Shown in pieces: positions 17,744-26,255 of a stretch of DNA of 64,000 nucleotides (its first letter is position 1; every line of letters starts with the position of its first letter). The DNA comes from JBDKGH01 sp039798265 (GTDB lineage: Bacteria > Bacteroidota > Bacteroidia > Flavobacteriales_D > Sanyastnellaceae): assembly GCA_039798265.1 (NCBI GenBank), contig JBDKGH010000138.1, positions 16,793-80,792 of the forward strand. Reading direction: 5' to 3'. A model generated the notes under the pieces. It made no database searches. It saw only the letters and a list, made by a program, of their open reading frames with translations, and was not told the DNA's origin. Both the position numbers and the translations under genes were made by a program.

Positions 17744-18106
17744 TTAAAGTTCGCGTTCTACTTCTTCCATGTACACCAAATCAACCGCCTCGTTCAAGGT
17801 TGGGGTGATTTTAAGTACAGATTCTAGTTGAGAAATTTTGATCAATTTCATAACCGTTTCTTGAAGTCCACAAATCACAAAACTGCCATTAGAGTCGCGG
17901 CAAAGGCGATTGGCAACAAGGATAGCGGACAAACCAGACGAGTCGATGTATCTGGTTTCAGATAAGTCCAGGATCATGTTTTTTTGACCTGATTTGTTGA
18001 GCATAACAATCTCACTTTTCAATTCAGGTGCGTGAATAGCGTCCAATTTCTCGATTTTCGATTTGATCGCTACTACTTTATCTTTTTGTTCAACTTCGAA
18101 CTTCAT
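17744..18106 (-). CDS. STAS-domain anti-sigma factor antagonist-like protein
   Basis: A 120-residue single-domain protein of the SpoIIAA/RsbV type. The core motif LDLSETRYIDSSGLSAIL is at about residues 46-63; Ser57 aligns with the phosphorylated Ser of known antagonists. Such proteins bind and release an anti-sigma kinase depending on phosphorylation. No RsbW-type kinase or PP2C phosphatase is near, so the partner is elsewhere or the role differs. The end of the protein is acidic (VYMEEVEREL). A -7 box lies upstream at 18124. Confidence 0.88.
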   Translation of the reverse strand: MKFEVEQKDKVVAIKSKIEKLDAIHAPELKSEIVMLNKSGQKNMILDLSETRYIDSSGLSAILVANRLCRDSNGSFVICGLQETVMKLIKISQLESVLKITPTLNEAVDLVYMEEVEREL

Positions 18107-18123
18107 GAGTGGTCGGTTTTGGT

Positions 18124-18131
18124 CAAAAGTA
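18124..18131 (-). promoter_or_regulatory. Possible -7 box of the STAS gene
   Basis: On the minus strand TACTTTTG fits TAnnTTTG, 17 bases before the ATG at 18106. No TTG at 17-23 bases. Confidence 0.4.
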
Positions 18132-18137
18132 ATGAAA

Positions 18138-18160
18138 TTTTCGGCAATTCAGGCCGAAAA
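18138..18160 (-). terminator. Hairpin between pyrB and the STAS gene
   Basis: A perfect 8-pair inverted repeat (TTTTCGGC with GCCGAAAA, 7-base loop). It lies 35 bases past the pyrB stop and just before the STAS -7 box. The following minus-strand run (AAAATTTCATT) is only weakly T-rich, so it may be a weak terminator or an operator. Confidence 0.45.
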
Positions 18161-18195
18161 GAGAGGAAGTGTCAACATTGAAATGTGAAATGGAC

Positions 18196-19149
18196 CTAAA
18201 CGGCTCTGCGGCCTGGTATCATTTGGGCCAAAAGATAGATCACTGCCATACGCACCGCTACCCCATTTTCTACCTGATCCAAAATGATGCTTTGATCGCT
18301 GTCGGCCACATCACTGGTAATCTCTACCCCACGGTTGATAGGACCTGGGTGCATAATTACGATCTTATGAGACAACGCTTCTAAACGTTCTTTATCAAGG
18401 CCAAACAGCATAGCATATTCTCTTAGACTTGGAAAATAACGCACGTTACTATCCTGACGTTCGAGCTGTATGCGAAGCATATTGGCCACATCGCACCACT
18501 CTAATGCTTTCATGAGGTCGTGCTCTACTTTTACTCCTAGCGAGCGAATGTGGCGAGGTATTAAGGTAGTTGGACCACATACCATCACCTCTGCACCCAA
18601 TTTTTGTAGGCAATAGATATTGGATAAAGCTACTCGGCTATGCGTAATATCGCCCACGATGGCAATTTTCTTACCCTTCACAGATCCCAGCCGCTCACGA
18701 ATGGAATAAGCATCTAACAGAGCTTGAGTGGGATGCTCGTGGGTGCCGTCACCAGCATTGATGATGGCGGCAGTCACTTTTTTACTTAAAAACTCAGCGG
18801 CTCCGGGCGAAGCGTGGCGCATTACCACCATATCCACTTTCATGGATAAGATGTTGTTCACGGTATCTACAAGGGTCTCGCCCTTTTTTACCGAAGATGC
18901 AGCGGCCGAAAAGTTGACTACATCAGCGCTCAATCTCTTTTCCGCCAATTCGAAGCTTAGTCTGGTGCGAGTTGAGTTTTCAAAAAATAAATTAGCAACG
19001 GTAATATCTCTAAGCGATGGAACCTTTTTAATCGGACGGCGCAATACTTCTTTGAATTCGTCGGCTTGAGAAAAAATAAGCTCAATATCCTGAGGGGTCA
19101 GGTGACGAATGCCTAGAAGATGGCGTGTACTCAATTGTGGTTCTGTCAT
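18196..19149 (-). CDS. pyrB: Aspartate carbamoyltransferase, catalytic subunit
   Basis: A 317-residue enzyme joining carbamoyl phosphate and aspartate in pyrimidine synthesis. Motifs seen: FFENSTRTRLSFELA (carbamoyl phosphate site), SVKKGETLVDT (the 80s loop), DGTHEHPTQALLDAY, GDITHSRVA and MHPGPINRGVEI. Normal length. ATG at 19149 overlaps the PyrR stop as ATGA, so the two are translationally coupled; a longer in-frame reading would run back inside pyrR. No regulatory subunit gene (pyrI) follows; the next gene is unrelated. Confidence 0.97.
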   Translation of the reverse strand: MTEPQLSTRHLLGIRHLTPQDIELIFSQADEFKEVLRRPIKKVPSLRDITVANLFFENSTRTRLSFELAEKRLSADVVNFSAAASSVKKGETLVDTVNNILSMKVDMVVMRHASPGAAEFLSKKVTAAIINAGDGTHEHPTQALLDAYSIRERLGSVKGKKIAIVGDITHSRVALSNIYCLQKLGAEVMVCGPTTLIPRHIRSLGVKVEHDLMKALEWCDVANMLRIQLERQDSNVRYFPSLREYAMLFGLDKERLEALSHKIVIMHPGPINRGVEITSDVADSDQSIILDQVENGVAVRMAVIYLLAQMIPGRRAV

Positions 19150-19697
19150 TTTCCGGTGTCTTTTACCAATAATACTTGATCGGCTTTTCCGCCGTCTTTT
19201 TTCCACATCACTTTTACCTTCTGATCGTCATAGCTATCTACGCTTTTTCCGATATAGTTAGGTTCAATGGGCAACTCGCGTGAGAAACGACGGTCGATAA
19301 GCACCAACAATTCTACGTTCGATGGACGTCCGTGCTCCATCATGCATTCCAAGCCAGCTCTGATGGTGCGTCCTGTATAAAGAACATCATCTACTAACAC
19401 CACTCGCTTATTATCTAGTGATACGGGGATGGAAGTGGGTTGGGCAATCAGTTGTTTTCCGGGAATACGGAAGTCGTCGCGATAAAATGTAGGGTCAATT
19501 ACGCCGTATTGGATGAGGCACTTGGGTTGAATCTGTGATAATTTCTCGACGATTTTTTCCGCCAAAAAAACTCCTCTCGGCTGTAAACCTAGGATCACAG
19601 TATTCTCAAATTGCTCATGATTTTCGATGAGTTGATGGCAGAGTCGGTTTAAAATTAAACCGAGCCATTTTTCATCGATGAGGATATGCGGTTGCAT
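19146..19697 (-). CDS. pyrR: PyrR: pyrimidine operon regulator / uracil phosphoribosyltransferase
   Basis: A 183-residue phosphoribosyltransferase-fold protein. The PRPP motif VVLVDDVLYTGRTIRAGLE is at about residues 96-114, preceded by GLQPRGVFLA and followed by LIDRRFSRELPIEPNYIGK, all typical of PyrR. In Bacillus PyrR binds pyr leader RNA with UMP and also makes UMP from uracil. Here it heads a pyrR-pyrB pair. The promoter found upstream leaves almost no 5' leader, so attenuation of its own message looks unlikely; a role as uracil phosphoribosyltransferase or regulator of other pyr genes is possible (inference). Confidence 0.93.
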   Translation of the reverse strand: MQPHILIDEKWLGLILNRLCHQLIENHEQFENTVILGLQPRGVFLAEKIVEKLSQIQPKCLIQYGVIDPTFYRDDFRIPGKQLIAQPTSIPVSLDNKRVVLVDDVLYTGRTIRAGLECMMEHGRPSNVELLVLIDRRFSRELPIEPNYIGKSVDSYDDQKVKVMWKKDGGKADQVLLVKDTGK

Positions 19698-19704
19698 TGG
19701 GGCA

Positions 19705-19735
19705 CAAATATAAAGGTGAATGTTGTATTGGCCAA
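19705..19735 (-). promoter_or_regulatory. Promoter of pyrR-pyrB
   Basis: On the minus strand TTG (19735-19733), 20 bases, then TATATTTG (19712-19705): a full match to TTG-N17-23-TAnnTTTG. The ATG at 19697 is only 7 bases past the -7 box. Confidence 0.65.
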
Positions 19736-19800
19736 TTTTTGTTGTTCACTCGTTTATTCCAATGTTTTAACCTAAAATTGTTACTTAAATACTGTTGTCT

Positions 19801-22224
19801 ATGAAGTGGTTGAAGCGCATTGTGATTGCCTTACTGATAATCTTGGTATTAGTAAGTGTCGGAAGTTATATGTGGTTGAAGTCTTCCGCACCGGAATACG
19901 CAGGCAATTTGCAACTTCCGGGATTGACCGATAAGGTTGAAGCTCGTTTTGACGAATATGGTGTGCCACACATTCAAGCGCAAAATAAACACGACTTGTA
20001 TCTGACTTTTGGTTACCTGCATGCGCAAGACCGCTTGTTTCAAATGGAAATGATGCGAAGAGCAGGATCGGGAACCTTAGCGGAAATCATAGGACAAAAA
20101 ATGATCAAAGTGGATCGCATGTTCCGAACCATGGGCCTTCCAGAATATGCGATCAAAAGCGAACAACAACTGAGAGAACACGCCTCGCCTGAATTAATCA
20201 ACGACCTAGAAGCTTATTTGAAAGGTGTCAACTATTTTTTGAATAACGGCCCTACTCCTCCCGAATTTTCCATCATTGGAATTCCTAAAAAAGATTTTAC
20301 GATTGTAGATATGTTCTACATCACAGGAGCCATGAGTTTTAGTTTTTCCCAGGCGCAAAAAACAGAGCCGGTAATCGATTTTGTGGCGAAACAATGGGGA
20401 CAAAACTATCTCGAAGACTTGGCCTTGTACCACGATCCAAACGAAAGCTTCATGCGCTCTTTCGACTCGGTGGCCATTCCCCTTACTCCTACAGTTACCG
20501 CCAATGCTAATAAATTCAATGAATCTCTAGTAGCCATGACTGAATTCATGGCGGCGATAGAACATGAGTTGCCGTTTGCCCCGTTAGAAGGTAGCAATAG
20601 TTGGGTAGTAAGTGGAAAGAAAACAAAAAGTGGAAAAGTCATTTTTTGTAATGACACACATATTGGCTACATGCTCCCGCAAACGTGGTATGAGGCCCAT
20701 TTGAATTGTCCCGGATTTGAATTGTATGGGCATTTCTTAGGAGGGGTTCCGTTCGCATTAGTAGGAAGAAACCAGCACTTGTCATGGGGAGTTACCATGC
20801 TCGAAAATGATGACATGGACTTTTTTGCCGAAACCATCAAAGACAATAAAATTCTTCATAAAGGAGAATGGAAGACTTTGCGAACACGCCAGGAAATAAT
20901 CCATGTTAAAGGTCAAGAAGATACCACCTTGATCATTTCAGAAGGTCCGCATGGTCCTATTATTAATGGTGCTTTTGACGGAATGTCAGGCTCTGCTCCT
21001 ATTTCAATCTGGTGGACTTATACTCAAAAAGACAACTATACTGTTGATGCATTTTATGGCATGAACAACGCGGTGACGATGGAGCAATTCGAAAGTCAGC
21101 TCGCGCAAGTGCATTCGCCTGGTTTAAATTTAAACTACGGTGATGAAAAGGGCAATATAGCTTGGTGGGCAACCGGTCAATTGGTGAAGCGACCAAGGCA
21201 TGTGAATTCATGGACCATACTCGACGGTGCATCAGGTAATGATGATCCTTTAGGGTTTTATTCTTTTGAAGAAAATCCACGTTGCATTAATCCATCATGG
21301 GGCTATATCTACAGTGCTAACGATTGGCCACAACAGTTTGATAGCATTTGGTATCCGGGGTATTATAAGCCACAATGCAGAGCCGACCGGATTAGACAAC
21401 TTATCGAAAGCAGATCAGATTGGGATGCAGAGAATATTCAATCGGTGATGATTGATATAGTCAATTCATCCGACTCGAATAATATGCAAACATTTTTAGC
21501 GGAACTAAAAGAAAGCAAAGTGTTTGAAGAGGCTAAAAACACTTACAAATGGGAAGAAGTGATGAATTGGGATGGCACATACGATACCAAATCTGCTGGT
21601 CCAACTATTTATAACTTCATGCTTTATCATGTTATGCGCGAAGCTTGTGCCGATGAAATGGGAGAAAAACGATTCGAATTATTTTTGGGTACACATCAAA
21701 TTCAGCGCGCTGCTAATAAGCTGGTTCTAAACTACAACAGCAAATGGTGGGATGATGTGCACACGCCCGTAAGAGAAACAAGACGGGATATCATTGAACG
21801 CGCCTTTTTGAAGGTCAATCAGATCTTATCCAACGAATATGGCGAAAACCCCAAAGTGTGGTTTTGGGAAAAAGCTTGTCAATTGGAGCTGAAGCATCCA
21901 TTAGGTGAAGTGGCATTGTTTCGTCCATTTTTCAATGACGGACCAAAAGGTGTTTATGGTGGAAATGAAACCATACTGCAAGCGGGTTACAAAATGGATA
22001 GCGTGCCTCCTTTGAAAGTTTACTTTGGTTCTCAGATGAGAATTATAGTTGACTTTGCAGAAGTACGAAAAGGATGGAACATAGCCCCTTCTGGGCAAAG
22101 TGGTCATTTGATGAGTGAGCATTACGATGATCAAGTAGAACGTTATAGAAATCGCGAGTTCAGACGTCAGACTATGGATATGAAGGAATTAGAAAAAATG
22201 GAGCCCTTTGTTTTTACACCTTGA
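19801..22224 (+). CDS. Penicillin-acylase-family Ntn hydrolase
   Basis: An 807-residue N-terminal-nucleophile hydrolase. An N-terminal membrane or signal helix (IVIALLIILVLVSVGSYMW) leads to the alpha part (FDEYGVPHIQAQNKHDLY; YLHAQDRLFQMEMMRR). The self-cleavage site is EGSNSWVV: cleavage before Ser265 would expose the catalytic Ser of the beta part. Then NDTHIGYMLP and a long catalytic domain follow, ending with GQSGHLMSEHYDDQ, all as in penicillin G acylase and homoserine-lactone acylases. The real substrate may be N-acyl amides or lactones. It is periplasmic by its leader. ATG at 19801 is used. It is divergent from pyrR, with about 100 bases between. Confidence 0.9.
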   Translation: MKWLKRIVIALLIILVLVSVGSYMWLKSSAPEYAGNLQLPGLTDKVEARFDEYGVPHIQAQNKHDLYLTFGYLHAQDRLFQMEMMRRAGSGTLAEIIGQKMIKVDRMFRTMGLPEYAIKSEQQLREHASPELINDLEAYLKGVNYFLNNGPTPPEFSIIGIPKKDFTIVDMFYITGAMSFSFSQAQKTEPVIDFVAKQWGQNYLEDLALYHDPNESFMRSFDSVAIPLTPTVTANANKFNESLVAMTEFMAAIEHELPFAPLEGSNSWVVSGKKTKSGKVIFCNDTHIGYMLPQTWYEAHLNCPGFELYGHFLGGVPFALVGRNQHLSWGVTMLENDDMDFFAETIKDNKILHKGEWKTLRTRQEIIHVKGQEDTTLIISEGPHGPIINGAFDGMSGSAPISIWWTYTQKDNYTVDAFYGMNNAVTMEQFESQLAQVHSPGLNLNYGDEKGNIAWWATGQLVKRPRHVNSWTILDGASGNDDPLGFYSFEENPRCINPSWGYIYSANDWPQQFDSIWYPGYYKPQCRADRIRQLIESRSDWDAENIQSVMIDIVNSSDSNNMQTFLAELKESKVFEEAKNTYKWEEVMNWDGTYDTKSAGPTIYNFMLYHVMREACADEMGEKRFELFLGTHQIQRAANKLVLNYNSKWWDDVHTPVRETRRDIIERAFLKVNQILSNEYGENPKVWFWEKACQLELKHPLGEVALFRPFFNDGPKGVYGGNETILQAGYKMDSVPPLKVYFGSQMRIIVDFAEVRKGWNIAPSGQSGHLMSEHYDDQVERYRNREFRRQTMDMKELEKMEPFVFTP

Positions 22225-22265
22225 GTGTTAAGAATGCACAGGTGTTAATAAGAGTTGACATTCTT

Positions 22266-22299
22266 TTGGCCTAAAAGCACAAAAGAGAGGCTATTTTTG
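22266..22299 (+). promoter_or_regulatory. Promoter of the helicase gene
   Basis: TTG (22266-22268), 23 bases, then TATTTTTG (22292-22299), a match to the flavobacterial consensus. The ATG at 22321 is 21 bases further. Confidence 0.55.
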
Positions 22300-22320
22300 C
22301 CCGTTTTTACACGCAGCCTC

Positions 22321-23838
22321 ATGACGCTTGAAACCGCAGAGTATTTGGATTTTAATGAAGGGAAGAAGCTCTACGATTACCAAGTAGATGCCCTGGAAAA
22401 AATCTTCGAGCGTATCCGGAAGTACCCGGTGAAGTACAATCTGTGCTTTCAATTGCCAACTGGCGGAGGTAAAACGGTAATTTTCTCAGAGATATCACGC
22501 CGATTCATTAAAGAAACGGGCAAAAAGGTTTTGATCTTAACCCACCGTGTGGAGTTGTTAGCTCAAACAAGCCGTATGCTTGATGACTTCAAGGTGAAAA
22601 ATAAAGTGATTGTTAGCAAGGTAAAAACCTTGCCCGATGAGGCCGATTATGATTGTTTTGTGGCCATGGTCGAAACACTCAATAACCGTCTGCGTGACGA
22701 TAAAATTGAGTTTGATAATCTTGGGCTGATCATTGTCGATGAAGCTCACTACAACTCTTTCCGTAAGTTATTCAAGTGGTTTGATAACCATATCATTTTG
22801 GGGGTGACCGCTACTCCACTCAGCAGCAACATTCGATTACCGCTCAATGAAAACTACCACGAATTGATTGTGGGAGAAAGTATTTCCAATCTTGTAGATA
22901 AGAAATTCTTGTCGCGAGCTACTACTTACAGTTACGATGTGAGTTTGCATTCGTTGAAGATTGGTATCAATGGTGATTACACCGTTAGTAGTTCCGAAAA
23001 ATTGTATGGAAATTTTTTCATGCAAGAAAAGCTTTTGTATGCCTATGAGCAGAAAGCGAAAGGAACCAAAACGTTGATTTTCAATAATGGTATTAATACC
23101 TCCAAGCAAGTGCAAGCGATGTTTCAAGAAGCTGGCTATGAGTGCAAGCACTTGGACAATACGCACAATGAGCAGGAGCGAAAAGATATTTTGGAATGGT
23201 TTAGAAAAAAGAAGGATGCCATTCTCAGTTCGGTTTCCATTCTTACAACTGGCTTCGATGAACCTACGGTAGAAACCATCATATTGAACAGAGCGACCAA
23301 ATCATTGACGCTATACCATCAGATGATTGGTCGTGGATCGCGCGTTATTCCTGGAAAAACAGAGTTCAACGTTATCGATTTAGGAAACAACGCACGCCGA
23401 TTTGGATTGTGGGAAAGCTACATTGATTGGCAAGACATATTTGCTCACCCGAATGCCTACATTGAAACGATCATCAGCGATGAGCAGATGGAGCGTGAGA
23501 TGAAGTACGAAATGCCTGATGAGGTAAGGGAAAAGTTTAAAAACTCACCTGTTATCGATTTCAACATTAAGGATGAGTATGTCAATATGATGCGCCAAGG
23601 TCTAAAGGCAAAAGAAGTGCTGAATAAGTCTATCAAACAGCACGCGATGATCATCCGAGAGAATGCGGATGACTTCTTTGATGCACTTGATTTGATGAAA
23701 ATCTTAGAACCAGACATCAAAAGTCGTCTAAAGGAATATAGCTATTGCATTTCCAAAAGCACGGATAGCTATTTGGAGTGGCTCAGGGAGGAGTACACTC
23801 GAAAATTAAGAATGGAAGTTAGAGCACTGTACGACTAA
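22321..23838 (+). CDS. Superfamily 2 DEAD/DEAH-box helicase
   Basis: A 505-residue stand-alone helicase related to the type I/III restriction R-subunit motor. Walker A PTGGGKT is at residues 46-52, DEAH at 140-143, VTATP follows, and the C-terminal motor half holds ILTTGFDEPTVETIILNRAT and QMIGRGSR. About 130 C-terminal residues, helical and charged, are not recognised. No nuclease or methylase accompanies it, so a DNA-repair or general ATPase role is more likely than restriction. ATG at 22321 is chosen because a good promoter overlaps the earlier in-frame TTG at 22255. Confidence 0.88.
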   Translation: MTLETAEYLDFNEGKKLYDYQVDALEKIFERIRKYPVKYNLCFQLPTGGGKTVIFSEISRRFIKETGKKVLILTHRVELLAQTSRMLDDFKVKNKVIVSKVKTLPDEADYDCFVAMVETLNNRLRDDKIEFDNLGLIIVDEAHYNSFRKLFKWFDNHIILGVTATPLSSNIRLPLNENYHELIVGESISNLVDKKFLSRATTYSYDVSLHSLKIGINGDYTVSSSEKLYGNFFMQEKLLYAYEQKAKGTKTLIFNNGINTSKQVQAMFQEAGYECKHLDNTHNEQERKDILEWFRKKKDAILSSVSILTTGFDEPTVETIILNRATKSLTLYHQMIGRGSRVIPGKTEFNVIDLGNNARRFGLWESYIDWQDIFAHPNAYIETIISDEQMEREMKYEMPDEVREKFKNSPVIDFNIKDEYVNMMRQGLKAKEVLNKSIKQHAMIIRENADDFFDALDLMKILEPDIKSRLKEYSYCISKSTDSYLEWLREEYTRKLRMEVRALYD

Positions 23839-23911
23839 AAATTAGTTTTTTTCGTTCTGTGTTTTAGGATACATTCGTATCAACAACCACGCAAGAAAAA
23901 TAGGGAAAGAA

Positions 23912-24322
23912 ATGAAAATCAAGACGGACAACATTTTTCAAATCACGGAAGTAGAAGCTTCGATTTCAGAAGTATACAAGGCTTTAGTTGATGAAAAACT
24001 TCATGCTAAATTCACGGGGATGACCGCTAAAATTGACGCTCAAGTAGGTGGTCATTTTGATACTACAGATGGTGAAAGTTATGGTTATTTTGTTCACCTT
24101 ATGGAAAACAAAAAAATCGTTCAGGCATGGTCGCACAAACAATTTGATCCTGGAACATACACCATCGTAGACATCGATCTCGAAGAAACGGAAACAGGCA
24201 CGCGCATCAACTTTAATCATATTGGTGTTCCTGAGCAACACAGCGGATGGCTTACTGAAGGATGGAAAAGAATTTATTGGAATCCTCTGAAGGAATTCCT
24301 AGAAGAGAAAGTGACTCACTAA
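23912..24322 (+). CDS. SRPBCC (AHSA1-like) domain protein
   Basis: A 136-residue protein with the START/AHSA1 fold: EVEASISEVYKALVDEKLHA at the start, KIVQAWSHKQFDPGTYTIVD and GTRINFNHIGVPEQHSGWLT, then the closing helix (EGWKRIYWNPLKEFLEE), the usual order for this family. Such proteins bind hydrophobic ligands or act as Hsp90 co-chaperones; the ligand is unknown. ATG at 23912 stands 73 bases after the helicase stop; a near-consensus -7 box (TACATTCG at 23870) suggests its own promoter. A terminator follows. Confidence 0.88.
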   Translation: MKIKTDNIFQITEVEASISEVYKALVDEKLHAKFTGMTAKIDAQVGGHFDTTDGESYGYFVHLMENKKIVQAWSHKQFDPGTYTIVDIDLEETETGTRINFNHIGVPEQHSGWLTEGWKRIYWNPLKEFLEEKVTH

Positions 24323-24344
24323 AAAAATAACATTATTTTTTTTC

Positions 24345-24366
24345 AGGGACGGAAGTCCCTTTTTTT
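24345..24366 (+). terminator. Rho-independent terminator after the SRPBCC gene
   Basis: A 6-pair stem (AGGGAC with GTCCCT), GGAA tetraloop, then six or more T. Immediately precedes the next T9SS gene. Confidence 0.75.
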
Positions 24367-24386
24367 ATTTGCAGCAAATTACCACC

Positions 24387-25217
24387 ATGACTAAATTTTA
24401 CTTATTTGTTGTGTCGTTTGGGCTTACCTGTTCTGCCATTGCTCAAATTCCAAATGCGTCCTTCGAAGATTGGACCGCCGGCAACCCGAATGGCTGGGAA
24501 GTTTCGAATCAAGCTCCTCTCCTAGTTACAGTGAGTCAATCAACAGATGCACAAGCAGGAACGAGTTCAGCTAACTTGACGGTTTCTTCTTTTCAAGGTT
24601 TGGTTATTGGCGGAGCTATGACTGCAACTAACTTCCCTATTACGATTGAACCAGTCACCTTCATATTCTGGTATAAAGCCAGTTTCGATCAGGGTGATAT
24701 GTTTACTGTGGCAGCGGAAGTTGATGATGCAAATGGTGCCGTGCTAACAGGAACAGCAACAATTTCAACTAATTCAAATGTGTGGACCATGTATGTATTG
24801 AGCTTGGATGAGTTAAATACGAATTCGCCTACTTTGGGTAATATCACTTTTTTCACGCAAGGTCCGGATGGTGATATTTTCAGCGTGCATCCAAATACAA
24901 GCATATACATTGATGACATTTCCTTTGGCTATATCGTGAATACGGAAGAAGTGAATGCCGACCTTACTATTCAATCGGTCTACCCTAACCCCTCTAATGA
25001 TTTTGCTTATGTACAATACGCAAACCCAACACCTTCAAAAGTGAGAGTGGAAATTTTTGATTTGTCGGGCAAGTGTGTAGCTGTTCCCTTTAATGCGAAT
25101 CAAGCCAGTGGAAATTATCGAGTAGAACTCCCGATTGAGATGTTGTCATCAGGACTTTACACTTGTCGAGTTACGTCGGAAACGGCAACTGTATCCTCCA
25201 CATTTGTGGTGGAGTAA
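24387..25217 (+). CDS. Secreted protein with T9SS type A sorting domain
   Basis: A 276-residue exported protein: signal peptide from ATG at 24387 (MTKFYLFVVSFGLTCSAIAQ), a beta-sandwich-like body beginning IPNASFEDWTAGNPNGWEV, with FWYKASFDQGD and IYIDDISFGYI, and a sorting domain (from about 200: SVYPNPSNDFAYVQY, FDLSGKC, LSSGLYTCRVTSETA). The body resembles putative carbohydrate-binding modules seen in other Bacteroidota secreted proteins, which would fit glycan binding, but this is a resemblance only. It converges on tsaD with 3 bases between the stops. Confidence 0.82.
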   Translation: MTKFYLFVVSFGLTCSAIAQIPNASFEDWTAGNPNGWEVSNQAPLLVTVSQSTDAQAGTSSANLTVSSFQGLVIGGAMTATNFPITIEPVTFIFWYKASFDQGDMFTVAAEVDDANGAVLTGTATISTNSNVWTMYVLSLDELNTNSPTLGNITFFTQGPDGDIFSVHPNTSIYIDDISFGYIVNTEEVNADLTIQSVYPNPSNDFAYVQYANPTPSKVRVEIFDLSGKCVAVPFNANQASGNYRVELPIEMLSSGLYTCRVTSETATVSSTFVVE

Positions 25218-25220
25218 TAT

Positions 25221-26255
25221 TTAATTAGAGAGATCAATATTCAAGCGCGTGAGCGGTGCAGCATTGAGGGGTAAAAAATCTTTTCTTTCCCATTTATAGA
25301 AGGCTGAAATACCAATCATAGCTGCGTTGTCAGTACAATATTCAAATGGCGGGATAAATGACCGCCATTTGTTTTTTTCACACATTTCTTGAAAGCGCAT
25401 GCGCAATTCACTATTGGCCGAGACGCCACCCGCTAATCCTATTTGAGTAAATCCATTCTCTGCTGCAGCTTTTTCGGTTACTTTTAGCAAATAACTGATA
25501 ATTGTGTGCTGAAAAGAGGCGCAGATATCATTCATGTTTTTTTGAATGAAATCGGGATCGTTCGCTACTTCCTTTTGGAGAAAATAAAGTAAGCTCGTTT
25601 TTAATCCTGAAAAGCTAAATTGATAGTGATTTAATTGAGGCACCGCAAATTTGAATCGTTTGGGGTCGCCCATTTTCGCCAATTTATCTACTTGCGGCCC
25701 GCCAGGATAGGGTAATCCCAGAACTTTTGCGGACTTATCGAAAGCTTCACCTGCAGCATCATCGAGCGTTTGACCGATGATTTTTAATTGATAGTCTTCA
25801 TTCACAGAAACCAGTTGCGTGTGTCCTCCACTTACTGTTAAGCACAAAAAAGGTGTTCCTGGTACGTTTGAGTCGTTGGTGTTTTCAATAAAATGAGCCA
25901 TTACATGAGCTTCCATATGGTTCACTCCAATTAGCGGCTTTGCTAAGGTCAATGCCATGCTTTTCGCGAAGGCTGTTCCCACATGAAGAGAGCCCATTAG
26001 TCCAGGACCTTGGGTAAAGGCTATGGCATCAAGGTCTGTGCTTTTAATACCTGCCTGCCTCAGGGCTTCACTAACCACGGGGACAATATTGCTTTGATGG
26101 GCGCGGCTTGCCAACTCAGGAACTACTCCACCAAACTTTTCATGAATGGCTTGTCCGGCCACAACGTTAGAAAGAACGCGTTTGCCCGACATAACTGCAG
26201 CCGATGTATCATCGCAACTGCTTTCAATGGATAAAATGATTGGAGTATGGTTCAT
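25221..26255 (-). CDS. tsaD: tRNA N6-adenosine threonylcarbamoyltransferase TsaD
   Basis: A 344-residue ASKHA-fold enzyme that finishes the t6A37 modification of ANN-decoding tRNAs. The iron/zinc motif HMEAHVMAH is at about residues 113-121, with SIESSCDDTSAAV at the N-terminus, SGGHTQLV, DDAAGEAFDKSAKVLGLPYPGG and the C-terminal EYCTDNAAMIG. Normal length and an essential housekeeping gene. Its ATG overlaps the stop of the ApbE-like gene by 4 bases, so the two are coupled although they are not known to work together. Confidence 0.97.
   Translation of the reverse strand: MNHTPIILSIESSCDDTSAAVMSGKRVLSNVVAGQAIHEKFGGVVPELASRAHQSNIVPVVSEALRQAGIKSTDLDAIAFTQGPGLMGSLHVGTAFAKSMALTLAKPLIGVNHMEAHVMAHFIENTNDSNVPGTPFLCLTVSGGHTQLVSVNEDYQLKIIGQTLDDAAGEAFDKSAKVLGLPYPGGPQVDKLAKMGDPKRFKFAVPQLNHYQFSFSGLKTSLLYFLQKEVANDPDFIQKNMNDICASFQHTIISYLLKVTEKAAAENGFTQIGLAGGVSANSELRMRFQEMCEKNKWRSFIPPFEYCTDNAAMIGISAFYKWERKDFLPLNAAPLTRLNIDLSN

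Noticed and set aside
22321..23838. Helicase considered as part of a restriction-modification or known multi-gene defence system
   Set aside because: No methylase, nuclease or other defence gene on either side.
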